This document shows positions 10,961 through 23,239 of a stretch of 64,000 bases of DNA, piece after piece. The position numbers were made by a program, and so were the translations under genes. This DNA comes from Meghimatium bilineatum (taxonomy: Eukaryota; Mollusca; Gastropoda; Stylommatophora; Philomycidae): the NCBI GenBank assembly GCA_034231615.1, contig CM067298.1, positions 55,518,883 to 55,582,882 on the forward strand, written 5' to 3'. Numbering within the stretch: the first letter of the stretch is position 1; each line of letters opens with the position of its first letter. Below the pieces are notes generated by a model. It did not search any database and was not told the DNA's origin. It was given only the letters and a program-made list of their open reading frames with translations.

Positions 10961-10974
10961 GATAAGTGCAGCGT

Positions 10975-12285
10975 TTTCGCAATATGATCACGTATAATGC
11001 CATCCAACCCACACTACTTTTAATACAGTGTTACAAAAACGTCACGTAAGACTATCACTACACTAAAATCACAATGCTGTAACAAAATGTTTTGATCACA
11101 AAACAATTGAAGATTAGTGCTCCTGCAAGACATAACAATAAGACTTGCTTAGTCTATTTGTCCAGATTACGATTACGCACTCAATAATTCTACACCACAG
11201 CCGTCATCTGCCTACCTGAATATCGCCCAGAGCCCCTCAATTTTAAAATAAACTAAACTAAATTGCAGCAACTATGCACATATTTTGAAAGATTCGTTGA
11301 AAAAAACATATACTAAAATCAATTATTCCAAAACATGACAGCAAACAGTCAATTCGGCATGACAGCCATAACTACTAGATATATAGAATAGTCAAACATT
11401 TCAACTGCGCCAGAGTTTTATATGCTCACTCGACTCCTGAACTTCCTTACCAGTACATGTCAGGGTGATACGAAGTTGTGTTAAAATGGCAAAATGCCTA
11501 GAAGGCAGCCGGCGATACATAGAAATCAATAAGAGCCAAGTTAGGTGAAGAGATTTGATAAGTGAAGAGCCAATGAACATGGAATTTGAGAGACGGTAGG
11601 AATGAATGCAGAAAAACTGAAGGTTCGTTTTCCTTTGAATTACGATTTATATAGAAGAATATTTGCCCAATGAGCGAAGAGACACCCCATATTTTGTTTA
11701 CTACACTCCGCCTTCCCTATACTTACACAAGGTCAAACAAACACAGGATCGTAGCTTGGATGTGAGAAAATACACTCATGTAGATATTTTAATAATTCAG
11801 TATTTATATGATGCATATACGTACGTGTATGGGTGCTTATTAATGTATGTCTGTATGCGAGTCTGTGTATGCGTGTATGTATATACGTATTTATTATGTA
11901 AGCATATGTATGTATTTACAAACACAAGTTATACAAATTCACCACGATATATCACAGAAAAATAAAAATAATACTGAATTTATATTTCCATATGACAGTA
12001 AACACTAGAGTTGGTGGCATTTTCTGTCCAGCGATCAATGCAGCATTATTTTACTGTAGCGATTGCATAGTCAATATAAAACGTCCAGCAAGCTGTCATT
12101 GTTTTCTGAACAGTACGCACAGTTGTCAGTGGCGGGGTTTGAGCCTAGTACCTAGGCCAACCGAGAAGAACGTACCAAAGAGCCAAAGATCCGGACTAGC
12201 CACAGCAAACACTACTTGTTTTGATAATGTAATGCAATACATCTGTAGCTAATACGCTTACACTGCGTACGGCTCTGCGAGCAAT
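10975..12285. other. No gene recognised
   Basis: AT-rich, with imperfect GTAT/TATG-rich DNA around 11800-11910 that yields a 100-residue low-complexity frame. A stretch at 12125-12150 (CAGTGGCGGGGTTTGAGCC) looks like a DNA-transposon end or a worn SINE but I find no partner. Confidence 0.4.
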
Positions 12286-12287
12286 TT

Positions 12288-12525
12288 ACAAAAGATGGAA
12301 GAGAAAGGACAATTCCGAAAACTCTCAGGGCCCTCTGCACTCATGCATGTACTGCAATAGAACTTTCCTGGCACGAATCGGACTCATTGGGCATCAACGA
12401 ATTCCCAAACAAAATTAGACAATCAAAAAGGTTGTTGTTTTGTTCTACTTGTTCTCCACATGTTTTTTTCATGCCATCCTCATCTTCGCTTGCGAAGAAG
12501 GAACACCATCATTATCATCAATACG
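12288..12525 (+). pseudogene. ZF-LINE 3' end
   Basis: 5'-truncated copy aligned with 33860-34128. It starts in the basic linker, runs through the finger CNRTFLARIGLIG (the second zinc His of the HLRTH block is lost), then the 3' UTR and a CATCATTATCATCAA tail. It is nearly identical to the fragment at 10284-10415, so the two derive from closely related source copies. Confidence 0.85.
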
Positions 12526-12871
12526 TTTACAACAAATTGTTCTATTTAACAACACTTTTTAAGATCCCCAATTATATTTATTATTTATTTTTATACTGCA
12601 TATAGAGAATGTGTATTATATACATCTTTCGTCGGCCCGGAGCAAGGTTTTATAATGGCATTTCACTGTATTAGGAATAAACAGACACGTTACACACTTA
12701 ACATCCAGTGGGTTTTTTTTAATGGTTATCTAGGAGAAAATCTGTGTAATGCAGATTTACTATACAATTTGACTTACAATGTGAACTTATATATGTTTTC
12801 TTCTATTTTTGTTATGTTTAAAATTATCATATTACCTATTTTTAAACATATATAATTGCAGGAAAATTAAT

Positions 12872-14352
12872 TTGGCAAATTAGGATACCTAAGGAACATC
12901 ATAAAAACATGGAAATCTCCAGAATGTGATAATGTAACTGCTGAAATAGTCCAGGCAGAATGAGAAATCACCATATATTACACACGCTGCACCAAGATTT
13001 GGAAAAGTGAAGTGTGGCCCAATGAATGGGCACGATAAGTCTACATAACGTTACTGATGATGGGAAATTTAACACTGTGCAGCAACTACAGAATCATTGC
13101 ACTCATTAGTCACCGTAACAAATACTAATTACTATCATCATGAAAAAGACTACAGCATAAGCTGAAAGAACAGTTAAGGGAAGCATCAAATGTAGCACCG
13201 GCAGGTTTTCGACAGGGCAGAGGCCATAGAGACCATATTTTCAATACGGGGAACACCACTGAGAAATGCAGAGTTTAATGTCGACATGTACACATGTTTT
13301 ATTGACTACACTAAAGCATTCGATTGTTTACAACATCACACAATTTGAAATACCATGGAGTACATGGGTTTCCCGCTACATCTAATCAGCGTCATAAAAA
13401 CATTATATCAAGACCAGCATTCAGCCGTGATAGTAAATAGTGAAGCATCTGATTGGTCCAGCGTGGAAAAAGGAGTCAGACAAGGATGTGTCCTATTTCC
13501 AGGTCTATTCAACATTTATGCATAATGTAATAATGAGGAATGAGGGACATAATGAGGAATGTAATAAATGACCAGCAGAGAAATAGCTTCGACCCACTCG
13601 ACATAGGAGATACCACAGCTAAGATATGCTGGTGATACAACATTATTGGTACAGTGAAGCAAGTGTCGAACACCTCATAAACTCCATTAAAGAACATAGT
13701 GAAAAACAAAACCCATTTCTGAACGGAAACAAGATCAAGATTATAACAAGCGACAAAAACACTAGCAAGTTATCAACATATCAACACTAGCGGATTAGAA
13801 AGTCATCAGTTTTGAATACCCTGTTCTCTTATCAATAGTAACGGTTATTGCTATGACGAAAATCAGGAGTGAAAGAAGCTGATACAAATGGACAAACATA
13901 TGGTTGAGCAACTGCAAAATAACAAAACTAACATTCCTAAGAGCTTGCATATTCCCAGTGGCAATATATGGGTGTGCATCCTGAACAATCACCAACAAAG
14001 ATAAAAAAAAAGAATAGCAACATTTGAAACAACATGGGCCACAAAGATCACCAATGTAGCCATCCTGAGAGAAAATAATGTAATTGAAAACTGGCTAAAC
14101 AGCATGTTTCTTTCCAGAGTACTACAATATTTTGGTCTTAGTATACGCTATAACATCCTAGATAAGAGCATACTAGAGGGGATGATGTCAGGGTGACGAA
14201 CAAGAATCGGACCACAAAGAAAATGGTAGACGCAAGGCATCAAAGACCACCTGAATATGACAGTAACAGGAAGACTATTCATGATCGACAGAAGTTTCGA
14301 AAGCTGTTATTACTCCTACATCATGTTCAGGATATGCTAACTGATGATGAAG
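12872..14352 (+). pseudogene. RTE-B LINE, RT to C-terminus, heavily mutated
   Basis: Collinear with 37690-39170. Readable pieces in order: AGFRQGRG, the RT fingers motif; CFIDYTKAFDCLQH (motif A with the catalytic Asp); VEKGVRQGCV (motif B); RYAGDTT at about 13622, where the catalytic YADD has become YAGD; the thumb region; and a C-terminus ending near SCSGYAN with TGATGATGA at 14342-14350. Many stops and frameshifts interrupt it. The 5' end, including the endonuclease, is missing. No RT activity is expected. Confidence 0.85.
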
Positions 14353-16195
14353 GAACATCAACCTGGACAGATGGCTAGAGCAGTGACTGTTTTAGCCATC
14401 TGTCCTTATATGACTTGATAAAACGGAACTATCCCTCCGTGACTGGAAAACCGGAACTCAAAGTCAGTGTCACAATGAAATTTTGTGGATTCAATACAAC
14501 AATAGTAGCCGTTTTTGTTTATCAGTGCGGATTTTTTTTAACAATCCGAACAAGTAAAGATGAAAAATACAAGAACTGTCGCATCGTATACACACGATTG
14601 TCTTTCCGTATTTTTTATGTATGGGTAAATATTTTATTAGTCGAAACGTTGAAATGGGGTGGTTTGTCCTTTTGCATGCATCAAATTTACCAACTTCAGA
14701 CAGCCAAATAACCGACCAGCTATATCACAGTGTTACTGCAGTGTTAGATTACTTTCAAGTCTATTCCACGCAGGCGCATTTGAGTGGAGGAAAGAATAGT
14801 AGCTCTGTGACTTACTGCGAAGGCCATAGGATACACCTAACGAACGCTGGCAGTAGGACTCATTATTCAGTTAGTTTAATGAGTTTAGAAAAAAAATTAT
14901 AATTCAACAAACGGAATTTGATCCTGGTCGGCCCAGATGGCACATGCTCGCCTCACAACTTGAGTTAAAACGTATTCTGTATTCGACCACACCGGATCCC
15001 CAAAAACGATGTGATTTTAGTCAAGACTTGCAAAGTATATATTCACAAGCTACTATGAATATGGACGGGTCGATAGACACATAGATAACAACACACACAC
15101 TGCACGGGTACGTAAATTCATCAAGAGCCACATAAATAACACATACGCATAAACAAGCTTGCTTCAAAGCGACACGGGCAAATGCATAATATAACGTAGT
15201 ATCATTGAGAATTGGTATTGTTATAGAAAAAAATCAGATATTATGTCGTGAATTATATATTATTGTTATTCGACTTGAGCATGGGTTCTGATAATGTGGT
15301 GCAAAAATAGAATACTGAAGTCAGTGCTGTCGGGACTATAGTGTAATTATAACACCAAAGCTGTAATCTAGGAACCATGAATGTCAATCTTCGGACTGTA
15401 TCCTGAATACCCGCAAATGTTTGAGAACACAGAAGAATAAATATAAGATGGTTTTTGCCAGGATTTACTCAGCAGCGAATAACGATATCACCGCCACGAA
15501 ATACAATTAATGGGTAACCTCTTTTGAGATTTCTCGCTGAGAAGAAATTTTTTAAATTTATTCTCAACATTTGGAAATTCAGTTCTGAGATTTCAGAAGA
15601 TTACTAAGACATTTGCTTTTTTTAAAGAGCAGCGCAGACATCTATTTGTGTAACCTTCTTATTCCTGAAATATTTGTACAATACTCAGAGGAGCAAAACA
15701 ATATTTTATACATGCCTTTCAGCCGAAACGTCGATTAGGTGTAAATTTTGGTGAACTGTAACACTGAGTCATTGTCGTAATTTTATTTTCATTTTTCGCG
15801 TTATGTCAGTGGTTTTCAGTCGAGTGTACCCTATGAGTTAATTGTATTTACGTTGCTCCCTCTAGAGTTATAGTTGGCGCAGTACTGATATGAGAACAAT
15901 TTTGATTTTATTTTACCAAGCTGTCCTATAGTCATACTAAAAAAATTAGTTGCTTGATCTGTATAATCAAGGGGCATTATTTGAAATGTTATTCTATTCT
16001 ATTTTTCCCTAATTAATTTCAGCGAGTTATCTTTCTTTGGCAGACTCTGAGAAGTTCGTACCCCACATCTGCTGAATTGTCAGATGTGTGTTGGTCGTCC
16101 TTGTGGCGCACAATTTCCGATTGGAGAACCACATGGATCAGGTTGAAAACCTGTACAACCTGTAAACAATACATACATGATACTGCAGTTTCAAC
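14353..16195. other. No gene recognised
   Basis: Frames at 14415-14711 and 14621-14902 match no known family. The motif CCGAAACGTCGAT occurs at 15723, but without the rest of a hammerhead core. Otherwise AT-rich and featureless. Confidence 0.4.
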
Positions 16196-16199
16196 TATA

Positions 16200-16990
16200 T
16201 ACCATCAGCAGGATATACATTACATATAGTAGACAAGTTACCAAAATCCCAGACATCAACTAATAAACACGTTAGATTATAGTGGTAAGTTACCAAAACC
16301 ACTGATAAGAACTAAATAGCACGTTCGATAATGGTTGCGAATAACCAAAATCACACACTCAAATTATTAACACATTATATAATAGTTGTGAATTCAGAAC
16401 ACATTGACGATAACTAATACAAATGTTAGATAACAGTAGTGAATGACCAAACCACTGTCAAACTGATAAAACATTGGATATTAACAGCGATTTACCAAAT
16501 CCACTGACTGCAACTAAAATACATTAGATAATAGTGGTGAACAATCACAACCAGGGACAATGACTAAAGCACGTAAGATAATAGTAATGAGTTACCAAAC
16601 CCACTAAAAATAACTAAGAAACCACGTTAAATAATATTTATGAATGACTAACACCAGTAACACACGTTAATAACACGTTATATAATAGTGCTAAATGACC
16701 AAAACCACTAACACACGTTAATAACACGTTATATAATAGTGATAAATGACCAAAACCACTGACACACGTTAATAACACGTTATATAATAGTGATAAATGA
16801 CCAAAACCACTGACACACGTTAATAACATGTTAAATAATAGTGATGAATGATAATAGCCACTGCCATGAACTACAGAGCAAAGTAGATAATAATAATAAT
16901 GAATGATCAAAACAACTGACAGAACTGAATAACGCGTTAAATAATATGGTAAATGACCAAGATCACGGACAGTGACTAAGAGTCGCAACT
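16200..16990. repeat. Satellite array, 51-bp unit
   Basis: Three near-identical adjacent units (about 16665-16820) repeat GTTAATAACACGTTATATAA, then GTGATAAATGACC, then CACTGACACAC, with a 51-bp period. Diverged units extend on both sides. Because 51 is a multiple of three, a 116-residue minus-strand frame with a 17-residue repeat stays open; I regard it as a by-product. Confidence 0.9.
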
Positions 16991-17800
16991 CTACCAGTTA
17001 ATTTCTTCTCAGGCACATAAACGTCGACCGCAATATTTACTTTCTCTATAATGCAATGCTCTCACATACTTAATACGAGCCGATCCAACAGTACACTTGT
17101 CAAAACTGAGGTAAGCACTCTTTTAGATCCTGTGACAGAAGGAAATGGAACTGGATGAATGAGAGAAACCGTTATTCATAATGAATGTTACTGATAAGTG
17201 TTCTGCCGTTGCTTAAGAAAATAACATATACAGACCTCTAATTTTGTGTGTGGTAATACCGTTTCTATATGTGACTTGTTAAGTGTATTTGTAACATATT
17301 TTATAACTACCACTGCCCTGCGTTAATGTACGCGACAGAAGCACGGATCAATGATTCAGCAACTAGAGAACAATTGTATCTTTGAGATGTGGATATGTCG
17401 TGTGACGTATTCTCTACAGAGCATTGTCTTCCCAATGAATCCTTCTCTGTCTTGGGCCATGCGAATTGCACTTTTCCAACGACGTATTCATATTATCGTA
17501 TTCCCCATTATCATATTATCACATTCCTCATTATATTTTCTGCGTAGATGTTGAACAGGTATGGGGAGAGAGTATGTGGATATACAGAAGATTAACTAGA
17601 ACTTCATAGAACTTCATAGAAAGAGAATACAATTCGGTTACAATTCGGTTCTGAAAACACTTTCTTATTTTACTTACTGCATGTTTTTCTGTTAAGGAGT
17701 GCAGGGGATGTTAAGGCTGTGGAAATAAATGCCGCTTTGCCAAAGCTGTCGCCACGACGTGTACAGGAAGAATACCTCCGAAAGATCAAAATCCTTGTCC
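16991..17800. other. No gene recognised
   Basis: No recognisable gene or element. A small direct duplication occurs at 17600-17650 (AACTTCATAGA twice, then TACAATTCGGTT twice). Confidence 0.4.
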
Positions 17801-17804
17801 CAAC

Positions 17805-17880
17805 GACGGATTGAACTCGAGACCTCAGGAAACTGAGTCCGGCGTTCTAGCCGTACGGCCACGCGCTCCACCCTGCAAAC
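17805..17880 (-). repeat. tRNA-like SINE head (tRNA-Leu/Ser-like)
   Basis: Minus strand has GTGGCCGTACGGCTAGAACG, a class II tRNA-like A region, then GGACTCAG in an anticodon-like position and GAGTTCAATCC as a B box. Downstream on that strand comes CAAGGATTTTGATC, not a tRNA 3' end, so a SINE is likelier than a tRNA gene. Confidence 0.55.
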
Positions 17881-17894
17881 ACTGCTAATAAAAA

Positions 17895-18130
17895 GTATTA
17901 AATATAATAAAAAGCAAACAAATAAAATACTCTGGAGATATTACAACAGGACAGCTGGTTAAACATGTTAACTTAAGGTAGAGCTGAGGGGAAGCGAGAA
18001 ATACATTGGAAAATATACAAGTGGGAGGAAAATATCTCGAAATGAATGATACATTGTCAGGGTGCAATACCAAGGTAATAGAGACGATGTTGAATGTCAT
18101 TTACAGCCATGTTACATCGATGAGACTACA
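17895..18130 (+). pseudogene. RTE-A LINE C-terminus, old copy
   Basis: Shares the order of RTE-A: AAGCAAACAAATAAAATACT (compare CAGGCAAATAAAATACTTTG at 77-96), GGGGAAGCGAGAAATAC, ACAAGTGGGAGG, then CAATACCAAGGTAATAGAGAC and a TGATGATAA tail. It is diverged and shifted in frame, clearly older than the copies at 1 and 47729. Confidence 0.65.
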
Positions 18131-18412
18131 TTTCTCGTGATGATAATTAGACACACTGTACTCGTATCAGAAACCATGATTGAATAGTTCATGTCAATTT
18201 TTTTTTCTTTACATACCCCATCCTAGATCAACAAACATTGTAGTGTTATCATTAATTCGTTGGAAAAATCACAGTTACAGTCAGATATATCGATCCCCAT
18301 TTCTTGTCAGTGGTCTATTCTGATGTACAGTTTTTTTTTCTGAATGTATTAATATGTATCCATTAATTGTAGCGTCGCCATCAGCTTCTCCTTAACATGT
18401 CCGAACAGAAGT

Positions 18413-18908
18413 GTTACTGTGGTTCTTGTCTGGAACGCGTACCTACGTAATAGTTCGACTATTAAGCAGGATATGGAACGACATTATGTATCATTCATTG
18501 ACAGGTTCATTGAAAGTGCATTATGGTGTGCACATATTTTGAGCAGTCAATGATTTTACGTCACTTGCAGAGCATGTCGCCACAAACAAAAAAAATTGCT
18601 AATGTTAGCAAAATTATGCTACGATTTAATGAGAAGGGATAATGCTAGGGTTTAGAGAGGGGAGTGATTTAGGCGTAGTTTTAGAACTAATTCTAACCCT
18701 TACCACCCATCCCTCTTCCATAAACTATATACGCCTTCGTGTCAAGGAAGTCAAAACTATGTTCTTACTCTATTTTCTATTTACAATCGCATAAGGGATG
18801 TGACGACACAATATACTAACAAATCACGATCTGAAAATTAAATAATTATTTAAAAACTATGAGCGATGTAATCATTGTCAGGCACTCGTTCCAGACAAGA
18901 ACCGTTAC
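18413..18908. mobile_element. Non-autonomous DNA transposon with ~25-bp terminal inverted repeats
   Basis: The left end has GTTACTGTGGTTCTTGTCTG then GAACGCG; the right end is the inverse, CGTTCCAGACAAGAACCGTTAC. The 496-bp span holds no transposase. No clear target duplication is visible, so the superfamily is open. Confidence 0.65.
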
Positions 18909-19197
18909 TATTATCTTATATCTTTTCTTTTTTTTGTTGCAAGCTTTTCCCTATATTATATATTCATTGATAATCATCCACGCCAATTAATACTAATATG
19001 AGAAGACTTTAATGAATTGTGAATGCATCCATGAAAATTACCCAAAACTCAAGGGAAAAAAACTGTATCATTTACTGATCAACATAATATTTGTATACAG
19101 CAATGTATATATAACCTGGATACGTTTCAGCGATTTAAACACTCTCACTGGGAAAATGAAACCTAATAGTATGAATCAGATGGGCATACATTACAGG

Positions 19198-19287
19198 ACC
19201 CCCCCCCCCCTCCCTCCTTAGAAAATTTTCCAAAAAAAGAAAATTAGACAAAAACAAAGTTATTCATTTTACCCCCCCCCCCCCCAA
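19198..19287. repeat. Two long poly-C runs
   Basis: Runs of about 13 C at 19199 and 14 C at 19273, separated by A-rich sequence. Likely slippage-prone tracts. Confidence 0.8.
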
Positions 19288-19616
19288 CTTCCATTCAAAT
19301 TTAGTAAGCGCGACAGATCATGCAGCCCTACTTGATGAATCAGCTTTAATTCTCTAAGCTCAGAGAAAACAGTGCTCCTAATGCTTCACGACTTCCATAC
19401 GCATACTTTTTTGAATAAAAACATCAGTCTCTGCCTTCGCAAGGAGCAATTAAATCTTAATTCGCTGTTTGTAACGCAGGTTTATGAGTGGGTGCGATTA
19501 TAACGGTTCCGTGCGGCTATATAACTGTTCAAATGGTTTAATGTGTGCACATAACCATCCCAAATTAGAAATGTGCAAGATGTCATGATTATATGGCCAT
19601 TTTTAGCATACATATA

Positions 19617-20107
19617 CAGTATAAATCCGATTATCCTAATCCCTATTAACCGAATCCACAATTCTCCGAATCGAATTTGGGTGAAATAATTTTATAACGA
19701 GAGCGGTTGTTGTGTGAATAAACATGATCAAGGGTTTGAGATAACGACAAATGTGTCTTGGACGAACTACAAGGTGATAACGAAGACAAAGATGATACCG
19801 GGGGAGGGACAGAGGAAGACAAGTGATTTACGTATGTATATACATATGTACAATGTATTATTGTATATATGTGCGATATATTTAACTCTGCATATTTTTA
19901 TAGTACTGTAGTGTATGTAGTTTATTTGCAATACATAGTTGCTTACATATTACTGTACTTTTATCAATAAAATTCCGTTTATTTCAATGTATGAGTGTAT
20001 GTATGTACACAGTTTTGCTTCATTCTGAACTATATTCAATTATCCGAATTTTCGATTATCCAAAAAGTATCGATCCCCAATTAATTCGTATAATCGGATT
20101 TATACTG
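19617..20107. mobile_element. pogo/Tigger-like non-autonomous element
   Basis: Terminal inverted repeats CAGTATAAATCCGATTAT (left) and its inverse ATAATCGGATTTATACTG (right), flanked on both sides by TA, the target of Tc1/mariner/pogo elements. Internal TTATCCGAATTTTCGATTAT is typical of pogo/Tigger ends. The 491-bp body has no DDE transposase. The 65-residue frame at 19714 is not recognisable. Confidence 0.8.
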
Positions 20108-20109
20108 TA

Positions 20110-20985
20110 TATATAAGTCCGGGTTGCGAAGTGTCAATAATTCATGATAATTCGTCGTCCAGATGACCCGAGTTTCGAGTTAATTCTGACTTGCAAATCC
20201 TAATTTAGAGAAAAAATAATAATTAAAATGTAAGAATCAAAATAAAATACCCCAATGGTTCACCCGGGCACATGTTAACTATTAGCAAGGCTTATACTCT
20301 GGAAATATTAGTGAGTGTTATATCTACTGAATAGGTAATGTCGGCTAGACTATAAATGCGGTTTCTGGCCAACCAATAACTAGGTATCACTCATGAGAAA
20401 CATTTATCTTAAATATATATATATATGCATTTCATATATATGCAATCCGTCATTTTGTTCATGGTTGAGGCTCACATATTTCACAATTATTGTAGATATA
20501 AGACAATCATTCCCAATATGATCATAGAAATTGATGTCGCTACTGTCAACCTGTAATATAATGGCGTAATGGAACTATAACGGTCAGTGTCGTTACTACT
20601 ATTTATGGATTTTTCTGATGCGCCGGTCTAAATTAAGCCTAACGTTCTGAAATTAATTACTTTTTTCGCTAAACAGAGGCTAGACGAACATGCATTAAAA
20701 CAATTACATTTCGTGTGCTGGAGATTAGAGGCAGGCAGGGGTTCAACAAACCTAGGATCGTGTTGAATTGCATCATTGTTGTGGATTAAATGAATAACAT
20801 ATATAAGTAACATAAGCAACATATATAATAACCGTCTTATTGTGGTTTGAGAGGGAACAATTCATGACGAGTTCATAATTAGCACGACATTCAAATTCAA
20901 GTATGAATTTTCCTTTGGCGCTGAAGTTAACGCATACGGTAGAGGTCAGAACTCTCCAATCATGTCTGTTCAAAACTATTATGTT
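20110..20985. other. No gene recognised
   Basis: AT-rich sequence with a TA run at 20411-20424 and small frames on the minus strand (20628-20973) that I cannot assign. Confidence 0.4.
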
Positions 20986-20989
20986 CAGT

Positions 20990-21420
20990 TATTGAATAGT
21001 ATGTATACTGATTGTTTTACTTTCTCTAAGTATTGTTCTATGGGTTTTTTTTTTGGTTTACCCCTGGCGCTTTTGCCTGTAGGTGCCCATTCAAGAATTT
21101 GTTGGTGTATTATGTGGATGTCTGCGCGTAGGATATGCCCGATGTAGGACCAACGGCGTTTTCTGATAACATCTGTTATGAAGTTTTGATTTGTCTTTTC
21201 TCTGATTTTATCATTCGATTTGAATTCATTCCAATGGATGTTAGTTATCTACGAAATCATTTGTTCTCGAAACTCAGTAGTTTCTTTTCTAAAGATAAAA
21301 GAACTTTTCCAGCTCTTACATCCATATTATATCACCGAATAACGCAGGAGTTAAATAAGCGTATTATCGTGCGTGTAAGTTTGTCACAAAATAATTCGGT
21401 TTAATGAAAAAGAATTGTAA
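20990..21420 (-). pseudogene. LINE group D C-terminus
   Basis: On the minus strand the frames give a worn YGCKSWK (where YGSESWK stands at 55716), then ITNIHWNEF, DVIRKRRWSYIGHILRAD and LEWAPTGKSARGKP. This is the end of the RT-associated domain and the RKRRW/GH block common to many animal LINEs. It parallels 55595-56000 in order and spacing. RT catalytic blocks are absent and frames shift several times, so this is a 5'-truncated relic. Confidence 0.8.
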
Positions 21421-21429
21421 CTAGTTCTG

Positions 21430-22025
21430 ACTGTACGACAATCCCGCATTGACGACGAAGAGAAATCACATGTGCTATCTTAAATTCAAGTATAGACATA
21501 AATAACTCTGGTCTCTTGCCATACAATATACGTACGTACTGAAATTTTAGAGACATTCCGACAAAAAAATATTAATTTGATCTGATCAGTAAATGAACGA
21601 ACCAGAGTATACATTGTTTGATTTGTGATATATATTAGAAATTGTCGCTTGGTGTCAATATGTAATCATGGAATAGAGGTGCGAAATACCATAAAGATAT
21701 CACCAAACATAGCTAGGGAGACTGTGATAAGAAACATGTGTCTTAATTTGCTAAATACCTGACCTAATATATTGTCAAACGCTCAAAATTTCAACGAGAC
21801 ATAACTCAGAAATGACGCGTGTAAAAAAAAAATCACAATTACAATTAGGAAAGTAGATGAAAGCAAATTATACACAGGGTGATGCCATTGTTACAGTTTT
21901 ATATTCTTCTAAAATAGTCTTTTAAATTGATGAGCATGGTCACAGGAATGGTGGACATGAGTGAAAACATCTGTGATACCCGGAAACAGTATGGAGTTAA
22001 AGCGCTACAACCATGTCTTACAATT
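21430..22025. other. No gene recognised
   Basis: No recognisable feature. AT-rich with a poly-A run near 21823. Confidence 0.4.
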
Positions 22026-22029
22026 TATA

Positions 22030-22475
22030 AATAGCGGAGTGCGATAGAGCACAAGGTTGGGATGCAGAGACGAGAAGAGAGACACCTGAGCGCGCTTCGC
22101 TCGCGAGGACCAGGACTTTTACTGGTCCAGACCTTGCTACTCTTCCTCGCGGAGTACCCCAGGCAACAGAGCAATCTGGCTACGCTAGCAAGGATCGAAT
22201 CATCTCCATCTGAGGTGGGAACCTGCTGTGGACTTGGAAATTCCAAGAGAGCACCGACTCTTTCATCTAAAGTTGGTCGCGGGATTTCAAGCAAGCCTCA
22301 GCAAAACTTTCGTCAGCCTTTTCGACTTTTCGCCAAGGCTCAAGTACGTTTCGCCAGTCCCCCCAGTCACCCCAGCGTCAGACAGTCCTTTTTAGGACTA
22401 GGTGGAAAGCGACGTGCCTGGCGATTGCCTGGTCGAATCCCTCAACTAACGACCAAAACCATAAACAAACAATGA
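22030..22475 (+). other. GC-rich island with ORFs on both strands, unidentified
   Basis: A block clearly richer in G and C than its surroundings. It holds a 137-residue forward frame (22062-22475) and an 89-residue reverse frame (22025-22294). The forward product is rich in Arg, Ser, Pro and Leu and matches no domain I know. A perfect 7-bp hairpin, GGACCAG with CTGGTCC, lies near 22108-22129. It could be part of an LTR element, an exon or an unknown repeat. The sharp composition change suggests an insertion. Confidence 0.35.
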
Positions 22476-22479
22476 GCAC

Positions 22480-22805
22480 AAGTTATACATAATAGATAAT
22501 GTGGTATGGCACCCTAGAAATGACGTCTACCACACAAAAGAAAAACTTAATGCAGGGAGTTAATTATTCCAACGAATAATTATTTGCTTGCTCTAGTAAA
22601 ATTCAATCGCGTATGCCTTGCCTGTGGCCAGGCGTTTTGCCAGTAGAAAAATCATCCATAATATCATATGCCTCACCAACGAGAAGTAGTTCCACACCAT
22701 GACGTTAGTGGTGCGCTATTAAATGTTTGAGCAAATATTGCAGGCCAATTGTTTTACATGATAATTGTGTACGGTTGACATTTTATGTTTTAAATGTGCA
22801 AATTT
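22480..22805. other. No gene recognised
   Basis: Sequence between the GC-rich island and the first hAT MITE. Nothing recognised. Confidence 0.4.
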
Positions 22806-22813
22806 GTTGGAGG

Positions 22814-22925
22814 CAGGGCCGGCCCTAACAATTTAATAAAATAAAGTATAATATGAATTTATGGGCCTATGAAAGTACGGGGCCAACTGCGGCCGCATAG
22901 GTTGCAATGGCCTAAGACCGGCCTG
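22814..22925. mobile_element. hAT MITE, 112 bp, with 8-bp target duplication
   Basis: Starts CAGGGCCGGCCCTA and ends TAAGACCGGCCTG, imperfect inverted repeats. It is flanked by a perfect 8-bp duplication GTTGGAGG at 22806-22813 and 22926-22933, diagnostic of hAT insertion. The interior (TATGAATTTATGGGCCTATG, GGCCAACTGCGGCCGC) is nearly identical to the right half of the element at 23913-24078. No coding capacity. Confidence 0.9.
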
Positions 22926-23074
22926 GTTGGAGGATGGTCTACTTGACTTCCAGGAAAAATGCAGTATTAAGAATGGAAATGCGTTGTGTAGTCATTTAAT
23001 GTTAGCCAATGGCTGGATCAATGCATTGTCAGCGGTTTTGGAACATAAATACTTGGAATCTGGTTGAAGACTTA

Positions 23075-23235
23075 ACTTGAGGGGCGACGCACAAGAGGTG
23101 GACAGATATCGGAGGGGACCATCATGAGATAGATATGTTACAGTCTATCAAATTCCACCACAACAACAAGATTTAGAGGATGGAGGTCGAAGATGGAGAC
23201 GTTGAAAGATACAGAGTCAATACTTAGTGAAAATG
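23075..23235 (+). pseudogene. RTE-A LINE C-terminus, diverged
   Basis: Order of RTE-A landmarks: TTGAAGACTTAACTTGAGGG, CGACGCACAAGAGGTGGACA, ATGAGATAGATATGTTACAG, AGTCTATCAAATTCCACCAC. Frames are broken and the tail is worn away. The Trp codon region again reads with a TAG here. Confidence 0.6.
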
Positions 23236-23239
23236 TTAC

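Noticed and set aside
16638-16988. 116-residue repeat-containing ORF
   Set aside because: Frame of the 51-bp satellite; upstream and downstream units break it.
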